Source of the DNA: a virus
Virus record (IMG/VR): IMGVR_UViG_3300033981_001523
Coordinates: 1 to 32,362 of that record
DNA length: 32,362 nt
Strand: one strand, 5' to 3'
A program made the translations under genes and the position numbers. Under the pieces are notes generated by a model. That model was not told the DNA's origin. It did no database searches and saw only the letters and a list, made by a program, of their open reading frames with translations. This document shows, piece by piece, positions 6,573 through 13,793 of this stretch. Position 1 is the stretch's first letter; the number at the start of each line of letters is the position of its first letter.

Positions 6573-6647
6573 AGGGGCCAATGGTCCTAGTCCATCGACA
6601 CCAAATAAGGCCGAACGGCCCAAGACGTCTTGACGAATGGCCAAATC
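6554..6647. promoter_or_regulatory. Candidate repressor operators (GGCCA-type sites)
   Basis: Three related sites share an ATTGGCC-type core: GATTGGCCATC (6554-6564), GGGGCCAATGG (6574-6584, inverted) and GAATGGCCAAATC (6635-6647, inverted). Between them are two perfect short palindromes, GGCCG-AA-CGGCC (6609-6620) and AAGACGTCTT (6622-6631). The first site lies in the spacer of the leftward promoter and the third in the spacer of the rightward one. This is the expected geometry for a bistable immunity switch. Confidence 0.55.
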
Positions 6648-6658
6648 TGGTGTTGAGT
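6630..6658 (+). promoter_or_regulatory. Predicted rightward early promoter
   Basis: TTGACG (6630-6635) and TTGAGT (6653-6658) are 17 bases apart. The -35 is good and the -10 is weak. The spacer holds the GAATGGCCAAATC operator candidate. Transcription would start near 6665, at or just before GTG 6667 of the excisionase-like gene, and drive the long early operon. Confidence 0.45.
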
Positions 6659-6666
6659 CTCGCTCC

Positions 6667-6918
6667 GTGGGGAACACACACACCGGAGGGGCTGACGCTC
6701 TGACCGTCATCGTCCAGGCCGACACCGCCATCGTGGTCGGCGCCGCAGAGGCAGCCAAGCGGCTGAACACGTCCGAGCAACGGGTGCGCGAGTTCGTGCG
6801 GGCCGGGCTGCTGGCCACCGTGCCGCACCTGTCGACCGACGCCAAGTTGGCGATCGCCGTTCGCGAGCTCGAGCGGTTCGCCGCTCAGGGCACGACCCTG
6901 CGGGCGGTGGCGTCGTGA
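6667..6918 (+). CDS. Excisionase-like small HTH protein, first gene of early operon
   Basis: A small winged-helix/MerR-type DNA-binding protein. The fold runs from VGAAEAAKRLNTSEQRVREFV through RAGLLATVPHL to IAVRELERFAAQG, the usual helix-turn-helix_17 excisionase layout. The start is uncertain. ATG 6637 lies upstream of the predicted transcription start. GTG 6667 would be near-leaderless. CTG 6700 sits 9 bases after a clear GGAGGG (6685-6690). All give the same HTH. Next to the repressor and integrase, it may be Xis, a Cro-like repressor, or both. It overlaps the next gene by GTGA. Confidence 0.7.
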   Translation: MGNTHTGGADALTVIVQADTAIVVGAAEAAKRLNTSEQRVREFVRAGLLATVPHLSTDAKLAIAVRELERFAAQGTTLRAVAS

Positions 6919-7130
6919 GGTACGTCAACTCCACCGCTACCGAGCTGCCGGTGCGGGTCCGCCTCGTCGGACATCGCACGGTCAACGGCCAGCACCACGT
7001 CGCCATCGGTGACAGCCTGGCGCTCTTCGCCACCACCGACGAACTGTCGCAGCTGCTCGACCAACTGTCCGACGTGCTCGGCGAGGTGCGGGTGCGCGAC
7101 GTGCGAGTGATTCTCGGGGTGGCGCAGTGA
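6915..7130 (+). CDS. Hypothetical early protein
   Basis: A 71-residue protein starting at GTG 6915 with a GTGA overlap. Short beta-like segments (ELPVRVRLVGHR, HHVAIGD) are followed by a Leu-rich helix (ELSQLLDQLSDVLG) and a final strand. No motif is recognised. It is the second gene of the early operon, where phages often encode small host-takeover proteins. Confidence 0.5.
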   Translation: MRYVNSTATELPVRVRLVGHRTVNGQHHVAIGDSLALFATTDELSQLLDQLSDVLGEVRVRDVRVILGVAQ

Positions 7131-7222
7131 TCGCCGCTTGGTCCGACCGGCTGGCCGCTGTCGCCTGCCTCGCCGTGTGGGCCGCCGCCGCCTACGTGTG
7201 GCTGCGCTGGTGCGACCGATGA
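7127..7222 (+). CDS. 31-residue membrane microprotein
   Basis: A 31-residue frame from GTG 7127 to TGA 7222. It overlaps the preceding stop by GTGA and the next start by ATGA, so it fits exactly into the coupled operon. One transmembrane helix is evident (LAAVACLAVWAAAAYVWL), ending in RWCDR. It directly precedes an exported lytic-transglycosylase-like protein and could help its membrane passage or control. Its reality is supported mainly by the 4-base overlaps on both sides. Confidence 0.55.
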   Translation: MIAAWSDRLAAVACLAVWAAAAYVWLRWCDR

Positions 7223-7617
7223 AGGCCCTGGCCGCTCTCACCTTGCTGCTCGGCCACTGCTCGGCGCCGACCAGCACCACCGCCGACCGCTGCCCCGAGT
7301 TCCGTCAGACGGCGCTCGACGCCGGCTGGTCGGAGGCCGACTGGCCACGGCTCGACGCCATCATCTGGCGCGAATCCCGCTGCACGCCCACGGCGCACAA
7401 CGGCCGGGGCCGGGATGACAGTTACGGGCTGATGCAACTGAACATGCGTGCCCATCGCTCATGGGTGCGCCCGCTGGTCGACGGCGACTTCGACCGCCTG
7501 TTCGATCCGGCGACGAACCTGGCCGTCGCCCGGCAACTGTTCGACCGGGCCGAGCAGCAGATGGGCTGCGGCTGGCAGCCGTGGACGACGAAGCGCACGC
7601 GGTGGTGTGCATCGTGA
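7219..7617 (+). CDS. Exported lytic-transglycosylase/lysozyme-like protein
   Basis: A 132-residue protein starting at ATG 7219. A short hydrophobic signal (LAALTLLLGHC) is followed by an SLT-type domain. It has catalytic Glu E52 in IIWRESRC, the DDSYGLMQLN motif at 67-75, NLAVARQLFDRA at 100-111, and a final Gly/Trp segment (CGWQPW). This family cleaves the MurNAc-GlcNAc bond with formation of an anhydro-sugar. C25, C55, C117 and C130 could form disulfides outside the cell. The signal Cys is preceded by His, so a lipobox is unlikely. It sits in the early operon, not with the lysis genes, so roles in lysogeny or superinfection control are possible as well as lysis. Confidence 0.75.
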   Translation: MKALAALTLLLGHCSAPTSTTADRCPEFRQTALDAGWSEADWPRLDAIIWRESRCTPTAHNGRGRDDSYGLMQLNMRAHRSWVRPLVDGDFDRLFDPATNLAVARQLFDRAEQQMGCGWQPWTTKRTRWCAS

Positions 7618-7880
7618 GCCACGTTGTCAACCTCCGGCCCCGTCGCCGCCGACCCTACGATTGGTCGGTCGATGAACTGTCGCCGCTCGATGTGCGGCTG
7701 ATCCTGGCGGCACTCGCCGCCTCCGACGTGCAGTTCGTCCGTGACGCCGGCGACCGTCTCGACCACCACCTTCGCCGCACCGGCACATCCCCAGCCGGTG
7801 CAGGCCGCCAGGGCGTTCCCGGGAGTCCGTCCCGGTTGCAGCGCCCTGGCGTGATCGACCCTGACGGAGGTGTGGCGTGA
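7614..7880 (+). CDS. Hypothetical early protein
   Basis: An 88-residue protein starting at GTG 7614 (GTGA overlap). A basic N-terminus (RPRRRRPYDW) precedes a helical region (LDVRLILAALAASDVQFVRDAGDRLDHHLRR). The C-terminus is Gly/Pro/Ser-rich and looks disordered. No known motif is seen. The central helix with conserved-looking acidic and hydrophobic residues is similar in style to many small actinophage early proteins. Confidence 0.5.
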   Translation: MSHVVNLRPRRRRPYDWSVDELSPLDVRLILAALAASDVQFVRDAGDRLDHHLRRTGTSPAGAGRQGVPGSPSRLQRPGVIDPDGGVA

Positions 7881-8062
7881 TCTGGCACCTGCTGGCTTTC
7901 GCTGCCGGCGTGCAGCTCGGCCTTGCCCTCACCCTGTGGCGGCTCGGCCAGCAGCGCCAGGCGCTGCAGGACTGGTCCGACCAGCTCGACGAGCGTGCCG
8001 CCGACCTCGACCGGATGTGGAACATCGTCATCAGCGAGCGGCGTGGCGGGTGCGGGCGGTGA
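7877..8062 (+). CDS. Small single-span membrane protein with coiled coil
   Basis: A 61-residue protein from GTG 7877 (GTGA overlap). The N-terminal residues 3-21 form one transmembrane helix (WHLLAFAAGVQLGLALTLW). An amphipathic coiled-coil helix (QQRQALQDWSDQLDERAADLDRMW) and a basic end follow. Such proteins can be membrane anchors or small regulators; no family is recognised. Confidence 0.55.
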   Translation: MIWHLLAFAAGVQLGLALTLWRLGQQRQALQDWSDQLDERAADLDRMWNIVISERRGGCGR

Positions 8063-8757
8063 AGCGCTGTTACATCGCCGGGCCGATGACCGGCATCGCC
8101 CAGTTCAACTTCCCGATGTTCGACCGGGTCGCCCACCACTTGCGGGCAGACGGCTGGTACGTCATCTCGCCTGCCGAGATGGATCGCGAGGACGGCTTTG
8201 ACGAGATCGGCATGTCTGGGAACGAGCCACTGACCGATCAGCAGCGTCAGCGGTTTGCACGCAACGACATCGGAGCATTGCTCCGAGTCGACGCCATCAT
8301 CATGCTGCCCGGCTGGGAGCGGTCTACCGGCGCGACGAACGAGTCGAAGATTGCCGCATGGCTGGGCCTCGACGCGTTCGAGGTTGTCGGCACCCCGCTC
8401 GATCCCGTCGGCGGCGGCCTGCGCCGCCTGGCCCTCGATGGCAGGTGGTCATCGGTGCCACAGCCGTCGCAGCCGCAGTACGCGAACGCTCGCGCCGAGG
8501 TGTTGCTGGGCGCTGAGGCGCTCGTCAACGGCGACCGAAACGTGCAGTACGGCGACCCGCGGGCCGACTTCAAGCGCACCGCTGCGATGTGGGGCGCGTA
8601 CCTCGGCATCGAGGTTGCGCCGCACGACGTGGCAGCGCTCATGGCGCTGCTGAAGGTGAGCCGCATCCGCTGGTCGCCCCAGAAGCAGGACTCGTGGACC
8701 GACCTGGCCGGATACGCCGCCTGCGGGTGGGACTGCGCGTCAGAGGTGGCGTCGTGA
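8059..8757 (+). CDS. DUF4406 (nucleoside deoxyribosyltransferase-like) fused to DUF6378-like domain
   Basis: A 232-residue protein from GTG 8059. Residues about 3-125 match the DUF4406 pattern: YIAGPMTG start, HLRADGWYVISPAEMD, then VDAIIMLPGWERSTGATNES with a following AAWLGLDAFEV. This is a Rossmann-like fold related to nucleoside 2-deoxyribosyltransferases. Residues about 145-230 (RAEVLLGAEALVNGDRNVQYGDP, ALLKVSRI, DSWTDLAGYAACGWD) look like the phage DUF6378 domain, found alone or fused in other phages. A nucleotide-metabolism role is suggested by family relationship, but no reaction is demonstrated for DUF6378. It immediately precedes the PD-(D/E)XK nuclease. Confidence 0.75.
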   Translation: MKRCYIAGPMTGIAQFNFPMFDRVAHHLRADGWYVISPAEMDREDGFDEIGMSGNEPLTDQQRQRFARNDIGALLRVDAIIMLPGWERSTGATNESKIAAWLGLDAFEVVGTPLDPVGGGLRRLALDGRWSSVPQPSQPQYANARAEVLLGAEALVNGDRNVQYGDPRADFKRTAAMWGAYLGIEVAPHDVAALMALLKVSRIRWSPQKQDSWTDLAGYAACGWDCASEVAS

Positions 8758-10289
8758 AGCTCAAGTACAGCGCCAAGGCCCACGGCTACTGGCTGAACGG
8801 CAAGCGGTGCAAGTCGCCGTCGGCCATCGCCAAGGTGCCCGACGACTCGTCGGCGCTCGACTTCTGGCGTCGCCGTCAGACCGCCATCGGGCTCGCTCTG
8901 CAACCTCACCTGCTGACCGCTGTCGCCGCCAACGCTGACGACAAGAAGGCGCTCGACGCCATCTGCGAAGAGGCGATGACCGCCGCCGGTGCGTCGTCGG
9001 GCCGGGACTACGGCACCGCCGTACACAAGATCACCGACCTGCTCGACGGCGGCGTGTTCGTGTTGGAGACGCCCGAGGTCGTTGCGATCCGTGAGACGTG
9101 GCGCACGCTGCTCGACTCGCACGACCTAGAGATCATCGCCAGCGAGCAGGTCATCGTGCACCCCGACCTGATGGTCGCCGGCAGGTTCGACCGGGTGGTG
9201 CGGCACCGGGCGACCGGCGAGTGCTTCATCCTCGACACCAAGACCGGCAAGAGCGCCGCCGACTTCCTGCAGTCGCACGCCGTGCAACTGTGGCTGTACG
9301 CATCGGCGCCGTTGTGTGCCGATGGCCCGACCGGCGACGCCGACTTCGAGGTCGCCGAGTTCGTGCCGATGCACGCCGTCAGCCAGTCGGTGGCGCTGGT
9401 TGCGCACCTGCCGATGGAAGGCGAGGCGTCGATCATCGGCATCGACATCGCCGCCGGGCGGCAGTGCTTTGAGCGGGTCATCCAGCCGACGTGGGCGTGG
9501 CGCTCACGCTCCGACCTGCGGGTCGATAGTTGGAGCAACCCAACATTTACGACGCCATACGCCGCCCTGCCGGATCGTGCCGCCAACCTCGTCGACCGGT
9601 TGCGCACCGTCGCCGCACTGTCGCCCGATGTGGCGCAGCGGGTCCGCGAGGCGTGGCCCGCTGGCTGCCCGAAGTTGTCCGAAGGCGGCCACACCGACGA
9701 GCAGCTCGACCGGATTCAGCAGATCGTCGAGCAGGCCGAAACAATCACCTCGGCACCGTTCAGCGACATCCCCGCCGAACCGGCGCCGCTGCGCACCGTG
9801 AACGTCGCCGAGGTGCGTGCCCGGGTGGTGCCCGACGAGGGTGAGCCTGCGAGCGAGGGCCGCATGGTGCAGATGCGTGAGTTGCACGCTGCGCTCGACG
9901 ACGTGCAGCGGGCATGGATCGCTGCGCTCGCCGACCAGTCGCGCGCCGTGGCGTCGTTCCACCTCGCCGAACGCAAGACGACCCGCAGCACTTGCATCGT
10001 GCGGGGGCTGATCGGCCTGGCGCAGAACGACTGCATGGACGACGACCTGGTACGCGCCGCTGCGGCGTTCGCGCTCGACAGCGACGAACCACTGCAGGCG
10101 TCGACCCCGCCCGGTGCGGCGATTGCTGCGCTCGGGTGGACGGAAGCGCTGACCTTCCTCGGCGCCTGCGCAGCCTTCGTCAAGGGCGGGATGGACCTCG
10201 CCTTCGACGACAACGGAGTGATGCGGCTGGTTGACCGGCCGCTCACCGCAGACCAGGCCGCCGAGCGACTCGGCGGCACCTGGGCCTGA
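8754..10289 (+). CDS. PD-(D/E)XK (RecB/Cas4-like) nuclease
   Basis: A 511-residue protein from GTG 8754. The nuclease core lies within about 80-260. It contains GTAVHKITD with H91, AGRFDRVV with D146, the catalytic D161-x-K163 in FILDTKTGK, and the QLWLYA helix (Q178, Y182), an arrangement typical of RecB-family exonucleases. The C-terminal 200 residues are helical, with no recognised motif (HAALDDVQRAWIAALADQ). In phages such enzymes generate 3' single strands for recombination or remove host DNA. It is followed after a 71-base A-rich gap by a probable DNA-binding partner and, further on, a RuvC-like resolvase, which together make a recombination module. Confidence 0.85.
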   Translation: MKLKYSAKAHGYWLNGKRCKSPSAIAKVPDDSSALDFWRRRQTAIGLALQPHLLTAVAANADDKKALDAICEEAMTAAGASSGRDYGTAVHKITDLLDGGVFVLETPEVVAIRETWRTLLDSHDLEIIASEQVIVHPDLMVAGRFDRVVRHRATGECFILDTKTGKSAADFLQSHAVQLWLYASAPLCADGPTGDADFEVAEFVPMHAVSQSVALVAHLPMEGEASIIGIDIAAGRQCFERVIQPTWAWRSRSDLRVDSWSNPTFTTPYAALPDRAANLVDRLRTVAALSPDVAQRVREAWPAGCPKLSEGGHTDEQLDRIQQIVEQAETITSAPFSDIPAEPAPLRTVNVAEVRARVVPDEGEPASEGRMVQMRELHAALDDVQRAWIAALADQSRAVASFHLAERKTTRSTCIVRGLIGLAQNDCMDDDLVRAAAAFALDSDEPLQASTPPGAAIAALGWTEALTFLGACAAFVKGGMDLAFDDNGVMRLVDRPLTADQAAERLGGTWA

Positions 10290-10360
10290 CAACCACATCG
10301 CTGCCAGTTGAGCGAAATCCAACAACCAAACATCACAAACATGACAGGGAGATACCCACA

Positions 10361-10969
10361 ATGCCCATCGACATCCCCGAAGACCGGAACAACGCCCCGA
10401 CGACACCGGTAATGAAGCGCACGGCGATCGGCGAGCGCACCCGCCTCGCCATCGTCCGCTTCGAGCAGCGCCCGATCAAGAAGGACGGCGCCGACGTCAT
10501 CAACCCCAAGACCGGCAAGGCCCGCCAGGAGCTCGTCGTGCACGGCCTGGCAATGGAGGGCACGACCGCACCGTGCGGCAAAGGCGACGACCAGTGGGTG
10601 CCCGCCGTTGGCACGCCGGTGCGCGTCATCCTCAAGGGCGCCGGGTTCGGTGCCTGGATCGAGGCCCGCAAGACCCACCGCAACGGCTCGATCCGTGTCG
10701 GCGACGAACTGCGCCTGAGCGTCGAGTACGCGCAGGCATACGACAGCGAGGGTGGCTTGCGCGGTGGCCAGATCACCGACCAGGCCGACGTCGTGGCGCT
10801 GCGCATGAAGGGCGTCACCCTCGGCTTCTACGGCCCGCTGAAGTTGGTCGAGGGCAGCGACGCTGCGTCGATCGCTGCCGCCGAGAAGGCGTACCTCGAG
10901 GCCACGGCTATCACGCTCGACGCCCCGAAGGCGACCGTCGCTGCCGCACCCGCAGAGGAGCCGTGGTGA
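10361..10969 (+). CDS. Possible single-strand DNA-binding or recombination-partner protein
   Basis: A 202-residue protein from ATG 10361 with GGGAG at 10348-10352 in an A-rich 71-base leader, one of the few gaps in this operon. The middle has repeated beta-strand-like segments (ELVVHGLAMEG, VRVILKGAGFGAWIEA, GDELRLSVEYAQAYD, ADVVALRMKGVTLGFYGPL) compatible with an OB-fold. The tail is Ala/Pro-rich and acidic, ending EEPW. Such an acidic tail after a beta-rich core, directly after an exonuclease, suggests an SSB-like or annealing partner. This is contextual; no defining motif is seen. Strong initiation signals suggest it is needed in larger amounts than its neighbours. Confidence 0.5.
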   Translation: MPIDIPEDRNNAPTTPVMKRTAIGERTRLAIVRFEQRPIKKDGADVINPKTGKARQELVVHGLAMEGTTAPCGKGDDQWVPAVGTPVRVILKGAGFGAWIEARKTHRNGSIRVGDELRLSVEYAQAYDSEGGLRGGQITDQADVVALRMKGVTLGFYGPLKLVEGSDAASIAAAEKAYLEATAITLDAPKATVAAAPAEEPW

Positions 10970-11664
10970 GCGCCGTCGACCATCCCCTCCGGCTCGCCGT
11001 CGGCTCGCATCAGGCGGGCAGCGGCAAGGGCTGCGCCATGAACGTTGTGTCGTGGGAGTCCGGCGACAGCACGATCACCGACCTGCCGGCGTGCGCTGAC
11101 CGGGTGTTGGCACGGATCGTGCAGCGGGTGAACGACTCGATCTGCACGCACCGTGACGGCGACCTGTTGTGCCCGACATGCTCGGTGAAGGTGCTCGACC
11201 TGGCGCACCGCATCGTCGGCACCGGCACCCATCCGCTGACCGAGTTGGAGCGTCAGCGGGTGTGGGTGCGGGTTGCCGCCGATCAGGCCCGGCAGGTGCT
11301 GCATCTGACGTCAGCGCCTGAGGCGTTGGCAGCGATCGAAGCGGCAGAAGGTTGGTGCGATGGGACGGTGACCGCCAAGCAGTGCAGAATCGCCGCCGCC
11401 GCCTATGCCGCCGCCGACGCCGACGCCGCCGCCTATGCCGCCGCCGCCGCCGCCTACGCCGCCAACGCCTACGCCGCCGCCTACGCCGCCGCCTATGCCG
11501 CCGCCGCCTATGCCGCCGCCGACGCCGCCTACGCCGCCGAGCGCTTGCAGCTCGCCCACCGGGCCGTCGATGTGTGGTGCGAATGGGCAGGGTTCACGCC
11601 GACGACACCGGAGCCGGTGATCATCACCAAGGCGATCGAGCAGATGCTGCAGGTGGCCCAGTGA
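10966..11664 (+). CDS. Protein with Cys-rich head and extreme Ala/Tyr helical repeat
   Basis: A 232-residue protein from GTG 10966 (GTGA overlap). The N-terminal part has an ICTHRDGDLLCPTC segment that could bind zinc. Residues about 105-140 (LTSAPEALAAIEAAEGWCDG) are helical. Residues 143-191 consist only of Ala, Tyr, Asp and Asn, almost all Ala encoded by GCC, with Tyr at 147, 157, 164, 169, 173, 177, 182 and 189. A normal-looking C-terminus follows (VDVWCEWAGFTP). Ala-rich helical arrays of this style occur in bacterial proteins annotated as Imm5-type putative immunity proteins, but that assignment here is weak. Function unknown. Confidence 0.6.
   Translation: MSAVDHPLRLAVGSHQAGSGKGCAMNVVSWESGDSTITDLPACADRVLARIVQRVNDSICTHRDGDLLCPTCSVKVLDLAHRIVGTGTHPLTELERQRVWVRVAADQARQVLHLTSAPEALAAIEAAEGWCDGTVTAKQCRIAAAAYAAADADAAAYAAAAAAYAANAYAAAYAAAYAAAAYAAADAAYAAERLQLAHRAVDVWCEWAGFTPTTPEPVIITKAIEQMLQVAQ
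11392..11538 (+). repeat. GCC/TAY trinucleotide microsatellite inside a coding region
   Basis: These 147 bases, read in frame from 11392, are only GCC codons interrupted by TAC or TAT, GAC and AAC. Short blocks such as GCCGCCGCCTATGCC recur many times. The tract is prone to in-frame slippage, so its length may vary between isolates. Confidence 0.9.
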
Positions 11665-12140
11665 CCGCCGTCGAACACCTCGGCCAGGCGCTGCGCCTGC
11701 TCGAGGCCGAGGCGAGCGAGATCGAGCACCGCATGTCGTTCGTCCGTGCCGCCATCGAGGCGTTCGGCTTGGACGCCGACTCGCTACTGATGGACGTCAT
11801 CGCCGAGGAGGAGCGGACGGTGCTGCGCATCGACGTGCCCGAGGCTGTCGTGCTGCCGACGTCGTTCGTGTCGAGCAACGACGCTCCCGAGGACGACCCC
11901 GAACCGCCCTACGGCCGCACGCCGGAAGGCCGCTGGGACTGGCACATCGTCGCCCATGAGATCGGCAATGCTGACCTCGCTGGCGACCGGCGAGCTCCGT
12001 GGCTGGCCTGCGTGTTTGATGTGCACGCCACCACGGCTCAGTGGATGGTGAAGCGTTGCCGCGAACAGGGCCTCATCGACGCCGACCGGCCCGCCGTCAA
12101 CCACCAGGCCGCCCGAGACGCAGCGGCGGCAGCACTGTGA
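11661..12140 (+). CDS. Hypothetical protein with N-terminal coiled coil and possible HTH
   Basis: A 159-residue protein from GTG 11661 (GTGA overlap). Residues about 5-35 (HLGQALRLLEAEASEIEHRM) form a coiled coil. The middle is acidic and Pro-rich (DAPEDDPEPP). The C-terminal half has a DWHIVAHEIG helix and a helix-turn-helix-like segment (DVHATTAQWMVKRCREQGLID). The domain pattern suggests a small transcription regulator, with the HTH at about residues 120-150. No family is recognised. Confidence 0.5.
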   Translation: MTAVEHLGQALRLLEAEASEIEHRMSFVRAAIEAFGLDADSLLMDVIAEEERTVLRIDVPEAVVLPTSFVSSNDAPEDDPEPPYGRTPEGRWDWHIVAHEIGNADLAGDRRAPWLACVFDVHATTAQWMVKRCREQGLIDADRPAVNHQAARDAAAAAL

Positions 12141-12325
12141 CCGGCGACTACCCGGTGGCCTTCGCCCACTCCGTGCATCACGTCGGTGCATGGGTGGTCG
12201 TCGGCCCGACCGGTGTGATCGCCTGCCCCGACCGTGCGACCGCCAACCGGATCAACGACCTGCTCGCCGAGCACGGCTTGGTCGGCGTGCCCGACAGCCT
12301 CGAAGGCGTGGAGTGGGCGCAGTGA
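12137..12325 (+). CDS. Hypothetical protein
   Basis: A 62-residue protein from GTG 12137 (GTGA overlap at both ends). A compact beta-like N-terminus (VGAWVVVGPTGVIACP) precedes a helix (ATANRINDLLAEHGL). Small phage proteins of this kind usually have no assigned function. No motif is recognised. Confidence 0.5.
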   Translation: MTGDYPVAFAHSVHHVGAWVVVGPTGVIACPDRATANRINDLLAEHGLVGVPDSLEGVEWAQ

Positions 12326-12783
12326 CCCTCACCATCGGCATCGACCCCGGCGTCGCCGGCGCCATCGCTGTCGTCAACGCCGCCGGCGAGGTGCTCGTCT
12401 GGGACATGCCGACGATCGAGGTGCGCGGCAAGAAGCGCATCTCGGCCCGGCATCTGCGTGACCTGCTCGTCGACATCGGCCCGGCCGTCATGGTCGTCGT
12501 CGAGGACGTGCAGGGCGTGCAGGGTTCCGGCGCCACATCGGCGTTCTCGTTCGGCCGTGGCTGCGGCGTCATCGAAGGCGTGCTGGTCGGGCTCGACCGG
12601 CCCGTCACCTACGTCACGCCGCAACGGTGGACGAAAGACCTCGGCGTCGGCAGTGACAAGGGTGCGCACCGCCTGGCGGCGCAACGGCTGTGGCCGCTCG
12701 ACGACCTGTTCGACCGTGTCAAGGACGACGGGCGGGCCGACGCTGCGCTGCTCGCTCACTGGTGGATGAGGGGGCTGGGGTGA
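12322..12783 (+). CDS. RuvC-like Holliday-junction resolvase
   Basis: A 153-residue protein from GTG 12322. The RNase H-like fold of the RuvC family is visible: D8 in IGIDPGVAGA, E61 in VVVEDVQ, and the C-terminal DDGRADAALLAHW with D136 and D140. The SGATSAFSFGRGCG segment corresponds to the conserved RuvC central helix region. The enzyme would resolve four-way junctions formed during replication or recombination, or trim branches before packaging. Length is normal. It sits in the replication/recombination operon downstream of the PD-(D/E)XK nuclease. Confidence 0.88.
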   Translation: MTLTIGIDPGVAGAIAVVNAAGEVLVWDMPTIEVRGKKRISARHLRDLLVDIGPAVMVVVEDVQGVQGSGATSAFSFGRGCGVIEGVLVGLDRPVTYVTPQRWTKDLGVGSDKGAHRLAAQRLWPLDDLFDRVKDDGRADAALLAHWWMRGLG

Positions 12784-12947
12784 AGCGCAAGGACGTACAA
12801 CGCCTCGCCGCCGAACTCGTCGACGGCATCGAGCAGATGCGCCGCGACCTCGCCCTGCGGGATGCGCAGGTGCAGCAGTTGATTGCACAGCGGAACGAGT
12901 TATGGGCCGAGCTAGACGCCAAACGGCGAGCGGAGGGGCTGAAGTGA
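12780..12947 (+). CDS. Small coiled-coil protein
   Basis: A 55-residue protein from GTG 12780 (GTGA overlap). It is nearly all charged helix with heptads (LAAELVDGIEQMRRDLALRD, QVQQLIAQRNELWAELDAKR). It may be an oligomerising accessory of a neighbouring enzyme. No other feature is seen. Confidence 0.5.
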   Translation: MKRKDVQRLAAELVDGIEQMRRDLALRDAQVQQLIAQRNELWAELDAKRRAEGLK

Positions 12948-13156
12948 CCCCCGATCCGACACCGATCCCGGCGACCGGCATCACCAAGGACGAACACGAC
13001 GAACTCGTCGCCGCCAAGGGTCGGCCGCTCACCCAGGGACCGATCAGGCGGCGACGCCAGGTCGACGACGCCGCCGACCTCGGCGGCATGACCGTGCTCG
13101 ACGGCGTGCTGGCCGAGCACCTGAGAAACGAGAAGAACAAGGAGGTAGGGGAGTGA
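12944..13156 (+). CDS. Hypothetical protein
   Basis: A 70-residue protein from GTG 12944 (GTGA overlap). It has a Pro-rich start, a basic QGPIRRRRQVDD segment and a charged helical end (VLDGVLAEHLRNEKNKEV). It could be a small nucleic-acid-binding protein. No family is recognised. Confidence 0.45.
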   Translation: MTPDPTPIPATGITKDEHDELVAAKGRPLTQGPIRRRRQVDDAADLGGMTVLDGVLAEHLRNEKNKEVGE

Positions 13157-13371
13157 CGAAGGATGAGCTGTACCCGATCATCGACGAGGTGCTGCACGAG
13201 CGTTCCCACCCATACACCGATGGTGGTAGCGCGTGGCTCTATCGGAATTACGACGAAGTTGAGTTGCGCATCCACGAACTGGCCGAGGCGCTGTGCGACG
13301 CCATCGTCGCCCACGCCGCCGCCCGCACCAACGGTAGCGCCAGCGCTACACATGTGGGAGCCCAGCCGTGA
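13153..13371 (+). CDS. Hypothetical protein
   Basis: A 72-residue protein from GTG 13153, overlapping the previous stop. A strong AAGGAGG ribosome site at 13139-13145 lies inside the end of the previous gene, so translation may be high. The protein is acidic and helical (ELRIHELAEALCDAIVAHAAA), with an aromatic SAWLYRNYDE segment. Function unknown. Confidence 0.5.
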   Translation: MTKDELYPIIDEVLHERSHPYTDGGSAWLYRNYDEVELRIHELAEALCDAIVAHAAARTNGSASATHVGAQP

Positions 13372-13793
13372 GTGAACAGCACCAAATCGGGACTGTTCCC
13401 GCTGACTGGCGCACCCTCGCTGCCTGCCGTGGGCTCGACCCGGACCTGTTCTTCCCTGAGCGGGGCGACTCGTTCACCGCTCGCAACGCCCAGGCGGTGT
13501 GCGCCACCTGTCCGGTGGCCGAGCAGTGCCTGGAGTTCGCCATCGAGGTCGGCGAGACCGAGGGCATCTGGGGCGGTCTGTCCGGTCGGCAGATGCGGCA
13601 GGAGAGGCGCCGGCGGGCGGGTGGCCGCAAGGGGCCGAAGCCGGGCACGACGCTCAAGCCGATCAACCACGGCAGCAATGCTGGGGCCCAGGCGCATCGC
13701 CGTCGCGGCGAGCGGCCGTGCCAGTCGTGCCGTGAGGCGCACGCCTTCCATGTGAAGGTCGGCAAGGCGGCCAAGCGGGAGCGGGCGGCATGA
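13368..13793 (+). CDS. WhiB-family iron-sulfur transcription regulator
   Basis: A 141-residue protein from GTG 13368. It has the four WhiB cluster-binding Cys, C20, C45-x-x-C48 and C54, followed by the GIWGGLSG turn at 66-73 and a basic RRRRAGGRKG stretch. WhiB proteins hold a 4Fe-4S cluster and bind the principal sigma factor region 4; phage versions can redirect host transcription and influence superinfection. A C-terminal extension with HGSNAGAQAHRRRGERPCQSC (second CxxC, C118 and C121) is beyond the classical domain and is shared with the next gene. It probably regulates early-to-late switching or host genes. Confidence 0.92.
   Translation: MSEQHQIGTVPADWRTLAACRGLDPDLFFPERGDSFTARNAQAVCATCPVAEQCLEFAIEVGETEGIWGGLSGRQMRQERRRRAGGRKGPKPGTTLKPINHGSNAGAQAHRRRGERPCQSCREAHAFHVKVGKAAKRERAA

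Noticed and set aside
11392-11538. CRISPR-like array
   Set aside because: The repeats are trinucleotide-based with no spacers and lie in frame within a gene.
12178-13353. Long reverse-strand frame across the RuvC region
   Set aside because: The forward frames show RuvC motifs and a regular chain of 4-base overlaps, so the reverse frame is a GC-bias artefact.
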